Shown here: piece by piece, positions 23,726-31,979 of the stretch
Numbering within the stretch: the stretch's first letter is position 1
How the letters are laid out: each line of letters begins with the position of its first letter
Assembly (NCBI RefSeq): GCF_023701745.1
Contig: NZ_JAJOZB010000001.1
Span: 4,346,501-4,410,500, forward strand
Length of the DNA stretch: 64,000 nucleotides
Reading direction: 5' to 3'
DNA from: Streptomyces sp. RKAG293
GTDB taxonomy: Bacteria; Actinomycetota; Actinomycetes; Streptomycetales; Streptomycetaceae
Position numbers and translations under genes: made by a program
Notes under the pieces: model-generated
Seen by the model: only the letters and a program-made list of their open reading frames with translations
Told to the model about the DNA's origin: nothing
Database searches by the model: none

Positions 23726-24793
23726 CTACTTCGCGTAGTCGCCGGTCAGGGTCACGGCTTCGGCGTGGTCACCGCGTTCGACGACCTCGCCACTCACCCA
23801 TGCCTCCACACCGCGGTCTGCGAGGGTGGCGAGCGCCACATCCACCGAGTCCTGCGGCACGACGGCGATCATGCCGACGCCCATGTTCAGCGTCTTCTCG
23901 AGCTCCAGCCGCTCCACCCCGCCGAGCTCACCGACGGTGGTGAAGACCGGGTCCGGCCGCCAGGTCGAACGGTCGACGGTGGCGTGCAGGTGGTCCGGGA
24001 TCACGCGGCCCAGGTTGTTGGCCAGACCGCCGCCGGTGATGTGCGAGAACGCGTGCACCGGGGCGAGCCGGGTGAGCGCCAGGCAGTCCAGCGAGTAGAT
24101 CTTGGTCGGTTCCAGCAGCTCCTCGCCGAGGGTCCGGCCGAACTCCGGAACGTCCCGGTCCAGCTCCCAGCCGGCCCGGTCGAAGAAGACGTGGCGCACC
24201 AGCGAATACCCGTTGGAGTGAAGTCCCGACGACTCGATCGCGATCACCGCGTCACCCGAACGGATACGATCCGCGCCCAGCACCTCGGCGGCCTCGACCA
24301 CACCGGTGCCGGCGCCCGCGACGTCGAAGTCGTCCGGGCCCAGCAGGCCCGGGTGCTCGGCGGTCTCGCCGCCGACCAGCGCGCAGCCGGCCAGGACACA
24401 GCCCTCGGCGATGCCCTTGACGATCGCCGCGACCCGCTCAGGGAAGACCTTGCCGACACAGATGTAGTCGGTCATGAAGAGCGGCTCGGCGCCGCACACG
24501 ACCAGGTCGTCCACGACCATGCCGACCAGGTCGTGGCCGATCGTGTCGTAGACGCCCATCCTGCGGGCGATGTCGACCTTCGTGCCGACGCCGTCCGTGG
24601 CGGAGGCCAGCAGCGGCCGCTCGTAGCGCTTGAGTGCGGAGGCGTCGAAGAGGCCGGCGAACCCGCCGAGGCCGCCCACGACCTCGGGCCGGGTGGCCTT
24701 CCTGACCCACTTCTTCATCAGGTCCACGGCGCGGTCGCCCGCTTCGATGTCCACGCCGGCGGAGGCGTAGCTGGCGCCGGTATTCTCAGGCAT
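23726..24793 (-). CDS. purM: Phosphoribosylformylglycinamidine cyclo-ligase (AIR synthetase)
   Basis: 355-residue cytoplasmic enzyme that closes FGAM to AIR with ATP, step five of de novo purine synthesis. Typical segments are SYASAGVDIEAGDRAV, ASATDGVGTKVDIA, DLVVCGAEPLFMTDY, GGETAEHPG, SSGLHSNGYSLVR, FSHITGGGLANNLGRV and LNMGVGMIAVV. The length is normal. It lies 125 bp downstream of purF on the same strand and is probably co-transcribed with it. Confidence 0.97.
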   Translation of the reverse strand: MPENTGASYASAGVDIEAGDRAVDLMKKWVRKATRPEVVGGLGGFAGLFDASALKRYERPLLASATDGVGTKVDIARRMGVYDTIGHDLVGMVVDDLVVCGAEPLFMTDYICVGKVFPERVAAIVKGIAEGCVLAGCALVGGETAEHPGLLGPDDFDVAGAGTGVVEAAEVLGADRIRSGDAVIAIESSGLHSNGYSLVRHVFFDRAGWELDRDVPEFGRTLGEELLEPTKIYSLDCLALTRLAPVHAFSHITGGGLANNLGRVIPDHLHATVDRSTWRPDPVFTTVGELGGVERLELEKTLNMGVGMIAVVPQDSVDVALATLADRGVEAWVSGEVVERGDHAEAVTLTGDYAK

Positions 24794-24918
24794 GGCTGGG
24801 AACTTTCACGTCGTCGAGTAGATGCGGTGCGATCACCGGGGCGGCGATCAGAGGAGCCGGATTCACGGTCACCGGCTCCCGGGATGGAGCGTCACGGCAG
24901 TAGTCCGAGCTTGCCCGA

Positions 24919-26436
24919 TTACGGACGGCGCAGCGCGTCGGCGGCGTCCGCGCCACCGGCCAGCTCGGTCTCCAGGAGCTGCTTGCCGAGCAGCTCCGGG
25001 TCGGGCAGATCCATCGGGTAGACCCCGTCGAAGCAGGCCCGGCACAGGTTCGGCTTGGCGATCGTCGTCGCCTCGACCATCGCGTCCAGCGAGATGTACG
25101 CGAGCGAGTCCGCGCCCAGCGACTTGCCGATCTCCTCGACGGACATGCCGTTGGCGATCAGTTCGGCGCGGGTCGCGAAGTCGATGCCGAAGAAGCACGG
25201 CCACTTGACCGGCGGCGACGAGATCCGGATGTGGACCTCGGCGGCCCCCGCCTCACGGAGCATCCGCACCAGCGCGCGCTGGGTGTTGCCGCGGACGATC
25301 GAGTCGTCCACGACGATCAGCCGCTTGCCGCGGATGACGTCCTTGAGCGGGTTCAGCTTGAGCCGGATACCCAGCTGCCGGATGGTCTGCGACGGCTGGA
25401 TGAACGTCCGGCCGACGTACGAGTTCTTGACCAGGCCGGTGCCGTACGGGATCCCGCTCGCCTCGGCGTAGCCGACCGCGGCCGGCGTGCCGGACTCCGG
25501 AGTCGGTATCACCAGATCGGCTTCGACGGGGGCCTCGGCGGCGAGCTTGCGGCCCATCTCCACCCGGGACAGATAGACGTTCCGGCCCGCGATGTCGGTG
25601 TCCGGGCGCGCCAGGTACACGTACTCGAAGATGCAGCCCTTGGGCTTGGCCTCCGCGAAACGGGTGGTCCGCAGACCGTTCTCGTCGATCGCGATCAGCT
25701 CGCCGGGCTCGATCTCCCGGACGAAGCTGGCGCCGCAGATGTCGAGGGCGGCGGACTCCGAGGCGACGACCCAGCCGCGCTCCAGCCGGCCGAGCACCAG
25801 CGGGCGGATGCCCTGCGGGTCACGCGCCGCGTACAGCGTGTGCTCGTCCATGAAGACCAGGCTGAAAGCACCCTTGACCAGAGGCAGCACCTTGGAGGCG
25901 GCGAACTCGACGGAGAGCGGCTTGCCGTCCTCGTCGACCTGTCCGGCCAGCAGCGCTGTCACCAGATCGGTGTCGTTGGTGGCGGCCACCCGCGTGGCCC
26001 GGCCATTGCCCTGGGGCAGGTCGGCGACCATCTCGGCGAGCTCCGCCGTGTTGACCAGGTTGCCGTTGTGACCGAGCGCGATCGACCCGTTGGCGGTGGC
26101 GCGGAAAGTGGGCTGGGCGTTCTCCCACACCGAGGCACCGGTGGTCGAGTAGCGGGCGTGACCGACGGCGATATGGCCGGTCAGAGAGCCGAGAGAGGTC
26201 TCGTCGAAGACCTGGGAAACAAGCCCCATGTCCTTGAAGACGAGGATCTGGGAGCCATTGCTCACAGCGATGCCCGCGGACTCCTGTCCGCGGTGCTGCA
26301 GGGCGTACAGACCGAAATAGGTGAGCTTGGAGACCTCTTCGCCGGGGGCCCAGACACCAAAGACGCCGCAAGCGTCCTGGGGGCCCTTCTCGCCGGGGAG
26401 CAGGTCGTGGTTGAGTCGTCCATCACCACGAGGCAC
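24919..26436 (-). CDS. purF: Amidophosphoribosyltransferase
   Basis: 505-residue first enzyme of de novo purine synthesis, making phosphoribosylamine from PRPP and glutamine. The first 22 residues are a propeptide; Cys23 (CGVFGVWAPG) becomes the N-terminal nucleophile of the class II glutaminase. The C-terminal phosphoribosyltransferase domain has VVDDSIVRGNTQ, the PRPP loop. The four-Cys Fe-S cluster form is likely, with Cys residues in PCFFGIDF and LCRACFDGVYP. The GTG start at 26436 gives this normal length. purM follows. Confidence 0.97.
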   Translation of the reverse strand: MPRGDGRLNHDLLPGEKGPQDACGVFGVWAPGEEVSKLTYFGLYALQHRGQESAGIAVSNGSQILVFKDMGLVSQVFDETSLGSLTGHIAVGHARYSTTGASVWENAQPTFRATANGSIALGHNGNLVNTAELAEMVADLPQGNGRATRVAATNDTDLVTALLAGQVDEDGKPLSVEFAASKVLPLVKGAFSLVFMDEHTLYAARDPQGIRPLVLGRLERGWVVASESAALDICGASFVREIEPGELIAIDENGLRTTRFAEAKPKGCIFEYVYLARPDTDIAGRNVYLSRVEMGRKLAAEAPVEADLVIPTPESGTPAAVGYAEASGIPYGTGLVKNSYVGRTFIQPSQTIRQLGIRLKLNPLKDVIRGKRLIVVDDSIVRGNTQRALVRMLREAGAAEVHIRISSPPVKWPCFFGIDFATRAELIANGMSVEEIGKSLGADSLAYISLDAMVEATTIAKPNLCRACFDGVYPMDLPDPELLGKQLLETELAGGADAADALRRP

Positions 26437-26640
26437 ACAGCGAGTCTAAGGCAGATCCGACCCGCGTCCGAACGGGCGAAGGACCGTGAACCCCGCGATC
26501 ACGGGTGTGACCACGGGTGTCTCACCGCAGGTGAGGCGAGGATCACGTGCTTTACGGGCCCCGGGCGGACACCCTGTGAGCACCCCACTACGGGGTGGTG
26601 GGGACGGGGGTCCTGCGGACCCGCTCAGCCGGGCGCCGGG

Positions 26641-26698
26641 GGGTGGCTCAGCCGAGGGCCGGGAGACCGGTGGGGTGGCTCAGCCGAGGACCGGGAGA
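26641..26698. repeat. Direct repeat duplicating the 3' end of the downstream-facing gene
   Basis: Copies of GGGTGGCTCAGCCGAGG[G/A]CCGGGAGA at 26641-26666 and 26673-26698. The right copy contains the stop codon and last codons of the maleylpyruvate isomerase-family gene. The left copy is a non-coding duplicate of the same segment, and a third degenerate GCTCAGCCGGGCGCC lies just left. Confidence 0.7.
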
Positions 26699-27483
26699 TA
26701 GGGACCGAGATCGGCCCGCTCTCCGCTCGCCGAGACGGCGGCGGCGTCGAGCGCGGTCTTCCAGTCGGTCCGGCCGGTGGCCAGCCGGATCCAGGTCAGG
26801 GGATCGGTCTCGACGACGTTCGGCGGCGTGCCCCGGGTGTGCCGGGGCCCCGCCACGCACTGGACGGCCGCATACGGCGGAATGCGGACCTCGACCGAGT
26901 TCCCCGGCGCCTTGACCGCCAGCGCGTCGGCCAGCAGCCGGGTGACGGCCGCGACGGCCTGCCGGTCGTGCGCCACCTCCACACCGGTGGCGCGCGCCAG
27001 ATCGTCCCCGTGCACCACCAGCTCCACGAGCCGGGTCACGGTCATGTCCAGCGCCCGCATCGCCCCGAACACATGCGGAACGATCCGGTCCGCCCGTACC
27101 GCCTCGTCCAGGAACGGCTCGATCCGCTCGGCCGCCGCGTCGAGCGCTTCCCTGACATCGGTGATGCCGGCGGCGGTCTCCCGGGTCGACGCGTCCAGCT
27201 TGTCCGCGATGGCGGCGGTGGACACCGCCCACACCGACAGCCCGGTGACCGGAGGCACCGGATCCGGCGCGGGCTCGCCGAGCAGCACCCCGACGGCGTC
27301 GATCTGCCGCACGATATGCGCCACCAGCAGCCGCACATCCCACCCGGGCAACCCGGAGGGCCTGGTCAACTGCTCGTCCGTGAGCGATCGCACCGCCACC
27401 CGCACCGCCCCCACCTGCGCGACGAGCGCGGCACGCGTCCTGGCAGGGTCATAACTACGGGCACGGCGACCGGCTGACGTCAT
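26680..27483 (-). CDS. Maleylpyruvate isomerase-family (mycothiol-dependent/DinB-like) protein
   Basis: 267-residue protein. The N-terminal DinB-like helical bundle (LTDEQLTRPSGLPGWDVRLLVAHIVRQID) has the His of the metal site, and FLDEAVRADRIVPHV and VELVVHGDDLARATG supply further possible ligands. The C-terminal 80 residues (VEVRIPPYAAVQCVAGPRHTRGTPPNVVE) resemble the sterol-carrier-like domain of these proteins. Family members are mycothiol-dependent isomerases or transferases; the substrate here is unknown. The ATG is at 27483. It is a single gene upstream of purF with unclear connection to purines. Confidence 0.78.
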   Translation of the reverse strand: MTSAGRRARSYDPARTRAALVAQVGAVRVAVRSLTDEQLTRPSGLPGWDVRLLVAHIVRQIDAVGVLLGEPAPDPVPPVTGLSVWAVSTAAIADKLDASTRETAAGITDVREALDAAAERIEPFLDEAVRADRIVPHVFGAMRALDMTVTRLVELVVHGDDLARATGVEVAHDRQAVAAVTRLLADALAVKAPGNSVEVRIPPYAAVQCVAGPRHTRGTPPNVVETDPLTWIRLATGRTDWKTALDAAAVSASGERADLGPYLPVLG

Positions 27484-27519
27484 ACACGGAGGGTATGCGC
27501 GCGCTCGGCGACCGAGAAC

Positions 27520-27810
27520 TCAGTTTTTGACGGGGCTGGTCCAGTCGAGCAGCGGCTCGGTGTCGAGATCGATGCCGATGGGCTCCGGCAGGCTGACGTT
27601 CTTCCCGAACACGACGGTGTGGCGCTCCTGGTAGACACCCTCGACCGGCTCGCTGTACACCGTGACCTCACGGCTGTCGCGATCGATCAACAGGCTCCCT
27701 GTGCCTGGATCGTCACGCTCGGTTTCTGAGCCTATAGGGATCCGAAATCGAGCGTAGCCACCCTGGGGGATATTCGCCCTGACCTGAGCCGACTCGGGCG
27801 CGGGGCACAC
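27520..27810 (-). pseudogene. C-terminal remnant of a Uma2-family protein
   Basis: 96 codons whose C-terminal two thirds (LLIDRDSREVTVYSEP, YQERHTVVFGKNVSLPEPIGIDLDTEPL) match the end of Uma2 (DUF820) restriction-endonuclease-like proteins, which are abundant in Streptomyces. The N-terminal roughly 130 residues, including the catalytic Asp-Glu/Gln-x-Lys core start, are missing, and DUF4177 begins only 24 bp further on. I read it as a degraded gene. The family assignment is from motif memory and is moderate. Confidence 0.55.
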
Positions 27811-27834
27811 CCCCCGCGCCCGCCAGCTCAGTTC

Positions 27835-28038
27835 TCAGCCCTGACGGGGGCGCTCGAAGGTCAGCAGCAGACCCTCGACGGCGCCGGGGCCGATGCGGCC
27901 CTTGACGTCGGCCGCGGTGATCGACTTCAGCGCCCAGCCGTCACCGGCGTGCTTGTTGAGCGTCTTCTCCAACTTGTCGCCGTCCAGCGCGTCACCGATC
28001 AGCGATTCACGGAACGAAACAACCTTGTACTCGAACAT
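27835..28038 (-). CDS. DUF4177 domain protein
   Basis: 67-residue protein MFEYKVVSFRES... with the DUF4177 pattern (short beta strand, LEKTLNKHAGDGWALKSI, then VEGLLLTFERP). These are small soluble proteins of unknown role. The ATG at 28038 is preceded by GAGGGGC. A second DUF4177 protein is encoded at 58241-58402. It lies downstream of DUF397 in the accessory segment and might be co-transcribed (64 bp gap). Confidence 0.82.
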   Translation of the reverse strand: MFEYKVVSFRESLIGDALDGDKLEKTLNKHAGDGWALKSITAADVKGRIGPGAVEGLLLTFERPRQG

Positions 28039-28102
28039 GGCCCAGCCCCTCGTGCGTACGTACGGAATCCGTCCGCCGCCACCCAACCACGCCCCTGCGG
28101 GG

Positions 28103-28303
28103 TTACGGGGCGGCGGGGGCGGATCCGTCGGCCTTGATGGCGTCGAGGAAGGCCGCGAAGCGCGCGGGGGTGGTGCGGAGGACGACGGCGGGGGCGTCGC
28201 TCTCCCGGAGGAGGATCGCGCCGCCGGGGGCGGCGGCCAGCTCGACGCAGTTCTCGCCGCCGGAATCGCTGAACGAGGACTTCTGCCACTGAAGCTGAGA
28301 CAT
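28103..28303 (-). CDS. DUF397 domain protein
   Basis: 66-residue protein MSQLQWQKSSFSDSGGENCVELA... matching DUF397 (W-x-KSSFS motif, ENCVEVA, RDSKxP-like segment, FxxFLxAIKxG). DUF397 proteins accompany XRE-DUF5753 regulators in streptomycetes, as in the WhiJ locus, and are thought to antagonise them. The start is 11 bp after the regulator stop. Its ribosome site AGGAG overlaps that TAG, so it is co-transcribed and coupled. Confidence 0.92.
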   Translation of the reverse strand: MSQLQWQKSSFSDSGGENCVELAAAPGGAILLRESDAPAVVLRTTPARFAAFLDAIKADGSAPAAP

Positions 28304-28314
28304 GTTCGCCGCTC

Positions 28315-29193
28315 CTAGAGTGCGTAGGCGACGTGCTGGATCAGACCCAGCGAGTCTTTCACCAAGTGGCTTTCCGGCACCGCGCCGGGGTCGATTGGAG
28401 CCAGGGCCGCAGCAGCCAACCGTACGAACGTGTCGGCGTAGCTCTCGACGACTGTGTCGCCCCCGAGGAAGACGGTGCGTTCAGCCGGGGTATCGGCCAC
28501 AACCGTTTCCAGTCCGGGCGCTTGTCCGTGCAAGAGGGAGAAGGAGGTGCTGAAGCTTCTGACCGCCCCGACGTCGAACGGGAGGATCTGCAGCGTCACA
28601 TTCGGCAGACGTGCGGCCTCGATCAACCGCATCAGCTGCTCGCGCATGACATCTGGGCCACCGACGGCAATCCTCAGCGCCGCCTCATGGATCACAGCAT
28701 GCAGTGGAAGCGCGTCATCGCCGATCAGTAGGTGCTGCCGCTCCAGCCGAAACCGCACCGCCGGTTCGATGTCCGGTCGTTGTGCGCTGCCGAGAATGGC
28801 CCGCATGTACCCCTCGGTCTGCAAGAGACCAGGGATGAACAGCGTCTCGTAGCTACAGGCTCGCTTGGCTCCCGCCTCAAGCTCCGCCAGGTCCAGGGCG
28901 ATTGGCGATACCAACTTGCGGTGCTCGGTCCACCAGCCCTTGCCGGAATCCTCCGCCATGTCGACGAGCGCCGCGACGTAGGGCTCATCCGTGCATCCGT
29001 ACGCCTCGCACAGCGCGCGGAGCCGCGAAGTGACGATGGAGGTCCGGCCGGCCTCGATGTGGCTGAGGTGGGCCGACCCCATCCCGATCACCTCGCCAGC
29101 CTCTTTCGTGACCATGCCGGACCGCTCACGGAGCTTGCGTAGTTCAGCACCCAGCCGACGCTGCCGCTCAGTGATGCTGGTGCGCAGTCCCAA
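28315..29193 (-). CDS. XRE-family regulator with DUF5753 sensor domain (WhiJ-like)
   Basis: 292-residue protein. An N-terminal HTH_3/XRE domain at about residues 12-68 (LGAELRKLRERSGMVTKEAGEVIG, then MGSAHLSHIEAGRTSI) is joined to a DUF5753 domain (SYETLFIPGLLQTEGYMRAIL, VRFRLERQHLL, LTLQILPF-like segment VTLQILPFDVGA). WhiJ-type proteins repress development until relieved by their small DUF397 partner. It is co-transcribed with DUF397 and divergent from an ATP-binding gene, a frequent triad. The start is an in-frame TTG/ATG-type codon at 29193. Confidence 0.93.
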   Translation of the reverse strand: MGLRTSITERQRRLGAELRKLRERSGMVTKEAGEVIGMGSAHLSHIEAGRTSIVTSRLRALCEAYGCTDEPYVAALVDMAEDSGKGWWTEHRKLVSPIALDLAELEAGAKRACSYETLFIPGLLQTEGYMRAILGSAQRPDIEPAVRFRLERQHLLIGDDALPLHAVIHEAALRIAVGGPDVMREQLMRLIEAARLPNVTLQILPFDVGAVRSFSTSFSLLHGQAPGLETVVADTPAERTVFLGGDTVVESYADTFVRLAAAALAPIDPGAVPESHLVKDSLGLIQHVAYAL

Positions 29194-29264
29194 TGGGGCT
29201 CCTTCGAAGAAGTTCGCTCACAGTCTGCACCCGGCCGGTGACCCGGTCCATCACCTTCGACGAT

Positions 29265-29285
29265 TGGGTTGCAATGCTGAACCCA
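29265..29285. promoter_or_regulatory. Inverted repeat TGGGTT-N9-AACCCA in the divergent promoter
   Basis: Perfect 6-bp arms separated by nine bases, 72 bp upstream of the WhiJ-like gene and between the divergent starts. It is a candidate HTH binding site; the assignment is inference. Confidence 0.45.
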
Positions 29286-29298
29286 GTTCCCCTACCGT

Positions 29299-29318
29299 CT
29301 GTGATGTCGCCATCACAG
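29299..29318. promoter_or_regulatory. Inverted repeat CTGTGATG-N4-CATCACAG
   Basis: Perfect 8-bp arms with a 4-base spacer. It is the strongest operator-like sequence in the divergent region between the WhiJ-like regulator and the ATPase gene. Confidence 0.5.
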
Positions 29319-29354
29319 GGCGCACGCTCGCAGCAAGACGGCAGCGCATCGCTA

Positions 29355-29377
29355 CTCCCATGCCTTGGGCATGGGAG
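29355..29377. promoter_or_regulatory. Inverted repeat CTCCCATGCC-N3-GGCATGGGAG
   Basis: Perfect 10-bp arms and a 3-base loop, 52 bp before the ATPase start. It could be an operator or an RNA hairpin in the 5' leader. Confidence 0.5.
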
Positions 29378-29429
29378 GGGCGACAGGCCACCGCGTGGGG
29401 GCGTTTCCCAGAGCCGTTCGGAGAGCCGC

Positions 29430-29897
29430 ATGAACGCGAAGGACGAACCCCCTCGAACCCCGCCCGGTGAGGGCGCGGGCACGGGCACCGACGACGAGTG
29501 GGACTACTCGCTCCAGATCCCGCACGACCTGCGCGGCGCCGGCATCGCGCGCTGCACGCTCAGAGCGGTGCTCAACGCGTACGGGCTCGCGCCGATGATC
29601 GAGGTGGCACAGCTCGTCGCGGCCGAACTCGTCGCGAACGCGCTGGAGCACTCCAGCGGGCCGGTCAGTCTGCGACTGCACTGGCGGGAGAGCAACTTGC
29701 GGCTCGGGGTCTGGGACACGAGTCCCGAGAAGCCGGAGTTCCTGACCGTCACGGACGAGGCGGAACACGGGCGCGGCATGTGGCTGGTCACCGGGCTCGC
29801 GGCGGCGTGGGGGTGCCACCTGCTCGGGGAGGAGCCCTTCGGGCTCGCGGGGAAGCTCGTGTGGGCGGACATCGCGGCGGAGTCCGCTGCCGCGTAA
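29430..29897 (+). CDS. HATPase_c ATP-binding protein (anti-sigma-factor-like)
   Basis: 155-residue GHKL ATPase-fold protein. VAAELVANALEHSSGPVSLRL is the N box, LGVWDTSPEKP the D box and GRGMWLVTGLAAAWG the G2-like box. It resembles SpoIIAB/RsbW-like and streptomycete orphan ATP-binding regulators. The N terminus (acidic, Gly/Thr) is linker-like. Divergent from the XRE-DUF5753/DUF397 genes, it completes a WhiJ-like triad. Possible activity is Ser kinase or ligand-dependent protein binding. The ATG at 29430 has a GGAGAG ribosome site. Confidence 0.88.
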   Translation: MNAKDEPPRTPPGEGAGTGTDDEWDYSLQIPHDLRGAGIARCTLRAVLNAYGLAPMIEVAQLVAAELVANALEHSSGPVSLRLHWRESNLRLGVWDTSPEKPEFLTVTDEAEHGRGMWLVTGLAAAWGCHLLGEEPFGLAGKLVWADIAAESAAA

Positions 29898-30284
29898 CCG
29901 GAACGGGCGGGCGGTGGCTACCGCTCTGACCCCAGCCCTCACCGAACCCGAACTGCACCGCTCGAACCCCAGTCACCGCCGCGCCACGAAGAACCGCCGG
30001 AGAAATACGATTGCCATCGCCGGCAGGCCCGCCGATACCGCCCCTTCGTTTTCCCCACCACACAAACCAAGCCGCGCCGTCCGGATCCCAACCGGTGGTT
30101 CGTGGCCCCGCTTCAGGCTCCGGAGTGCTTTTCGTTCGGGCGAAGGTCGCCGAAGATCGTGCGGCGAGCTGAGGGTGACCGGTACAACCGTGGAGTCCGC
30201 AGCCCTTCACGGGAGGCGACGATTTTCCCCGCTCCGACGATTCCGGCTGGCGTACCGTGGCTGGTGCGACCCGAGGAGACGACC
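29898..30284. other. 387-bp region before the DUF6247 gene
   Basis: No gene is supported; frames on the minus strand here have no family resemblance. The right end holds CGTACCGTGGCTGG, a possible -10 (TACCGT, about 30252), and a GAGGAGACGACC ribosome site for the next gene. GC content dips at 29990-30060 relative to its neighbours. Confidence 0.5.
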
Positions 30285-30641
30285 ATGAGTACGCAGCCCG
30301 AGCACCCTGGCGGAGAGCTGATCCCCAGGCCCGAGCGGACCCCTGACGCTCTACGCGTCGCCCTCGCCCGGATCGCACCGCACCGGCTGGAGGAGATGGA
30401 GCGCCAGAAGAACGAAGCGTTCTCCATGGCTGCCCAGCACGACGCGCTCGGCCCTATTCGGATGTGGCTGCTGATCTGGTCGGGCGAGGTCGAGATCGAG
30501 CGTCGCCCGGACCTCTCCGAACGGCGGCGCAACGCCGAGCGAGCGGCTCAGACGCTCCCCAGAGAAGATCCCGCCTGGCGTGCGGCCATGGACGACATCG
30601 TCGCCCTGACCGAAGAGGCACGCGCGGCAGTGGCCGGATGA
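30285..30641 (+). CDS. DUF6247-like protein, possible antitoxin
   Basis: 118-residue mostly helical protein starting MSTQPEHPGGELIPRPERTP. It has the conserved streptomycete pattern ALARIAPHRLEEMERQKNEAFSMAAQ and WSGEVEIERRPDL (DUF6247 from memory). Its stop overlaps the ATG of the next gene by ATGA, a coupling typical of paired small genes. The arrangement (helical first protein, small compact second protein, strong ribosome site GAGGAG) suggests an antitoxin/toxin module, but no experimental function is known to me. Confidence 0.7.
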   Translation: MSTQPEHPGGELIPRPERTPDALRVALARIAPHRLEEMERQKNEAFSMAAQHDALGPIRMWLLIWSGEVEIERRPDLSERRRNAERAAQTLPREDPAWRAAMDDIVALTEEARAAVAG

Positions 30642-30889
30642 ATTGGTCCTGGGAGTACGACCCGAACGAAGAACACGTCATCGGTGGGGCACCGGCCGCC
30701 CTGGTTGCCGCCGTGGAAAAGCGTGCCGACGAACTGGCCCTTGCGGCAGAGGCTCTCTACCTTGACGGCACAACCCACCAAGACGCCTCCCCCAAGGGCG
30801 AGAACGTCCTGGTGCCTGGAGGCATGTTTCTGTGCCAGATCATTCCCCGGCACGAACGCGTCTACATCATGCAGATCACCTGCTGGTAG
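30638..30889 (+). CDS. Small partner protein of DUF6247, possible toxin
   Basis: 83-residue protein with N-terminal MNWSWEYDPNEEHVIGGAP, a helical middle (VAAVEKRADELALAAEALYLDG) and a C-terminal beta-rich part (VLVPGGMFLCQIIPRHERVYIMQITCW). The helix-then-sheet order, the RHERVYIMQI strand and the coupling to a helical partner recall RelE/ParE-like toxins. I cannot align catalytic residues, so this is inference. Translation is coupled to the upstream gene through the 4-base overlap. Confidence 0.65.
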   Translation: MNWSWEYDPNEEHVIGGAPAALVAAVEKRADELALAAEALYLDGTTHQDASPKGENVLVPGGMFLCQIIPRHERVYIMQITCW

Positions 30890-31073
30890 TGCGACTGGAG
30901 ACCCAGCGGGCTCGGCGATACGGCGGTGGCCGTCGGATCGCCCCGCACCCCACCCGCAGGGCACCTCCGGCCGCAACAGCAACCCACCCCGTCAAGGGGA
31001 GCGCAGCGGACCGCCTCGCTGGCAGGTGCGCAGCGCCGCAGAAGAGCACTCCGTATCGCCCTGCCCTCAGCCT

Positions 31074-31868
31074 CTACCGGACCCCCAGCAGGTCCCCGCT
31101 CCTGCCTGCTCCCGGGGCCAGCCCCGCCTCGGCGAACCACTCCCTCCCCAGCAGCAGTCCGAAAATCGGGACCGGTAGGCGGATCAGCAGGCGGAACAGC
31201 GCCGACGAGCGGCCCTTGCCCTCTGCCACCTGGGAGCGGTGGGCGGCCAACGCGGCGCGCTTCTGGGCCGCGTAGGGGCGGACGTTGATGCGGTGGGTGA
31301 TGGCTGATCGGGGGGTGTACGAGGTGCGTATGGCCTCCGGGTCGTAGCGGACCGGGGTGCGGAGGAAGCGCAGCGTACGGAACAGCCGGTGGGTGGGCTC
31401 GCGTGGCCGCGTCGCCTCCAGCACGCGGGTGCCCGTCAATCGGGCGGCCCGCGCGCCCACTTCGTGGACTCGCACGTGGTCCCGGTGTCCGTAGCCGCCC
31501 TGGGCGTCGTAGCTGAGCAGGACGTCGACGCGCTCCTCACGCAGCAGGTCAGCGAGGAGTGACGCGGCCTCGTCGAGGTCCGCGCGGGCGAACCGCACGC
31601 GGTCCGGCGGGTCGGGGAAGAAGAGCGGGCCGTGGCCGCTGTCGGCGTAGCCGAGGTGCACCACGCGGGCGACGCCCAGGATCGCGGCGCTCGCCCGTAG
31701 TTCGTCCAGGCGCAGGGTGCCGTCCGGGCCGGTCGCGTCGCCCATGATGCCGTCGCAGGCGACGGCCACGACCACCCGGTGACCCTCCGCGGCCAGCCGC
31801 GCCAGCGTGCCGCCGGTGAGCAGCACCTCGTCGTCCGGATGGGCGTGGAACGCCAGAATCGTCGTCAT
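31074..31868 (-). CDS. PIG-L/LmbE-family deacetylase
   Basis: 264-residue zinc-dependent N-acetylglucosaminyl deacetylase-fold protein. The N-terminal AHPDDE motif (FHAHPDDEVLLTGG) holds two metal ligands and the base, and GYGHRDHVRVHEVG gives the third ligand region. Family members deacetylate GlcNAc-derived substrates such as mycothiol or glycopeptide precursors. Sequence around the metal site is generic LmbE rather than clearly MshB. The ATG at 31868 begins MTTILAF; an ATG three codons earlier is possible. It is a single gene downstream of purL, separated by a terminator. Confidence 0.87.
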   Translation of the reverse strand: MTTILAFHAHPDDEVLLTGGTLARLAAEGHRVVVAVACDGIMGDATGPDGTLRLDELRASAAILGVARVVHLGYADSGHGPLFFPDPPDRVRFARADLDEAASLLADLLREERVDVLLSYDAQGGYGHRDHVRVHEVGARAARLTGTRVLEATRPREPTHRLFRTLRFLRTPVRYDPEAIRTSYTPRSAITHRINVRPYAAQKRAALAAHRSQVAEGKGRSSALFRLLIRLPVPIFGLLLGREWFAEAGLAPGAGRSGDLLGVR

Positions 31869-31926
31869 CCCGGTCATCCTGGCAGAGCGCCGGCAGGCGC
31901 TGGCAGGCCCTGACAGGCATGCGAAC

Positions 31927-31968
31927 GGCCCGGTCGCGGCTCCTCGGAGGAGGAGCCGCGACCGGGCC
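31927..31968 (-). terminator. Terminator of the purSQL operon
   Basis: 18-bp arms (31927-31944 and 31951-31968) around a 6-base loop, starting 12 bp after the purL stop. Confidence 0.9.
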
Positions 31969-31979
31969 GGGACGTGAAC

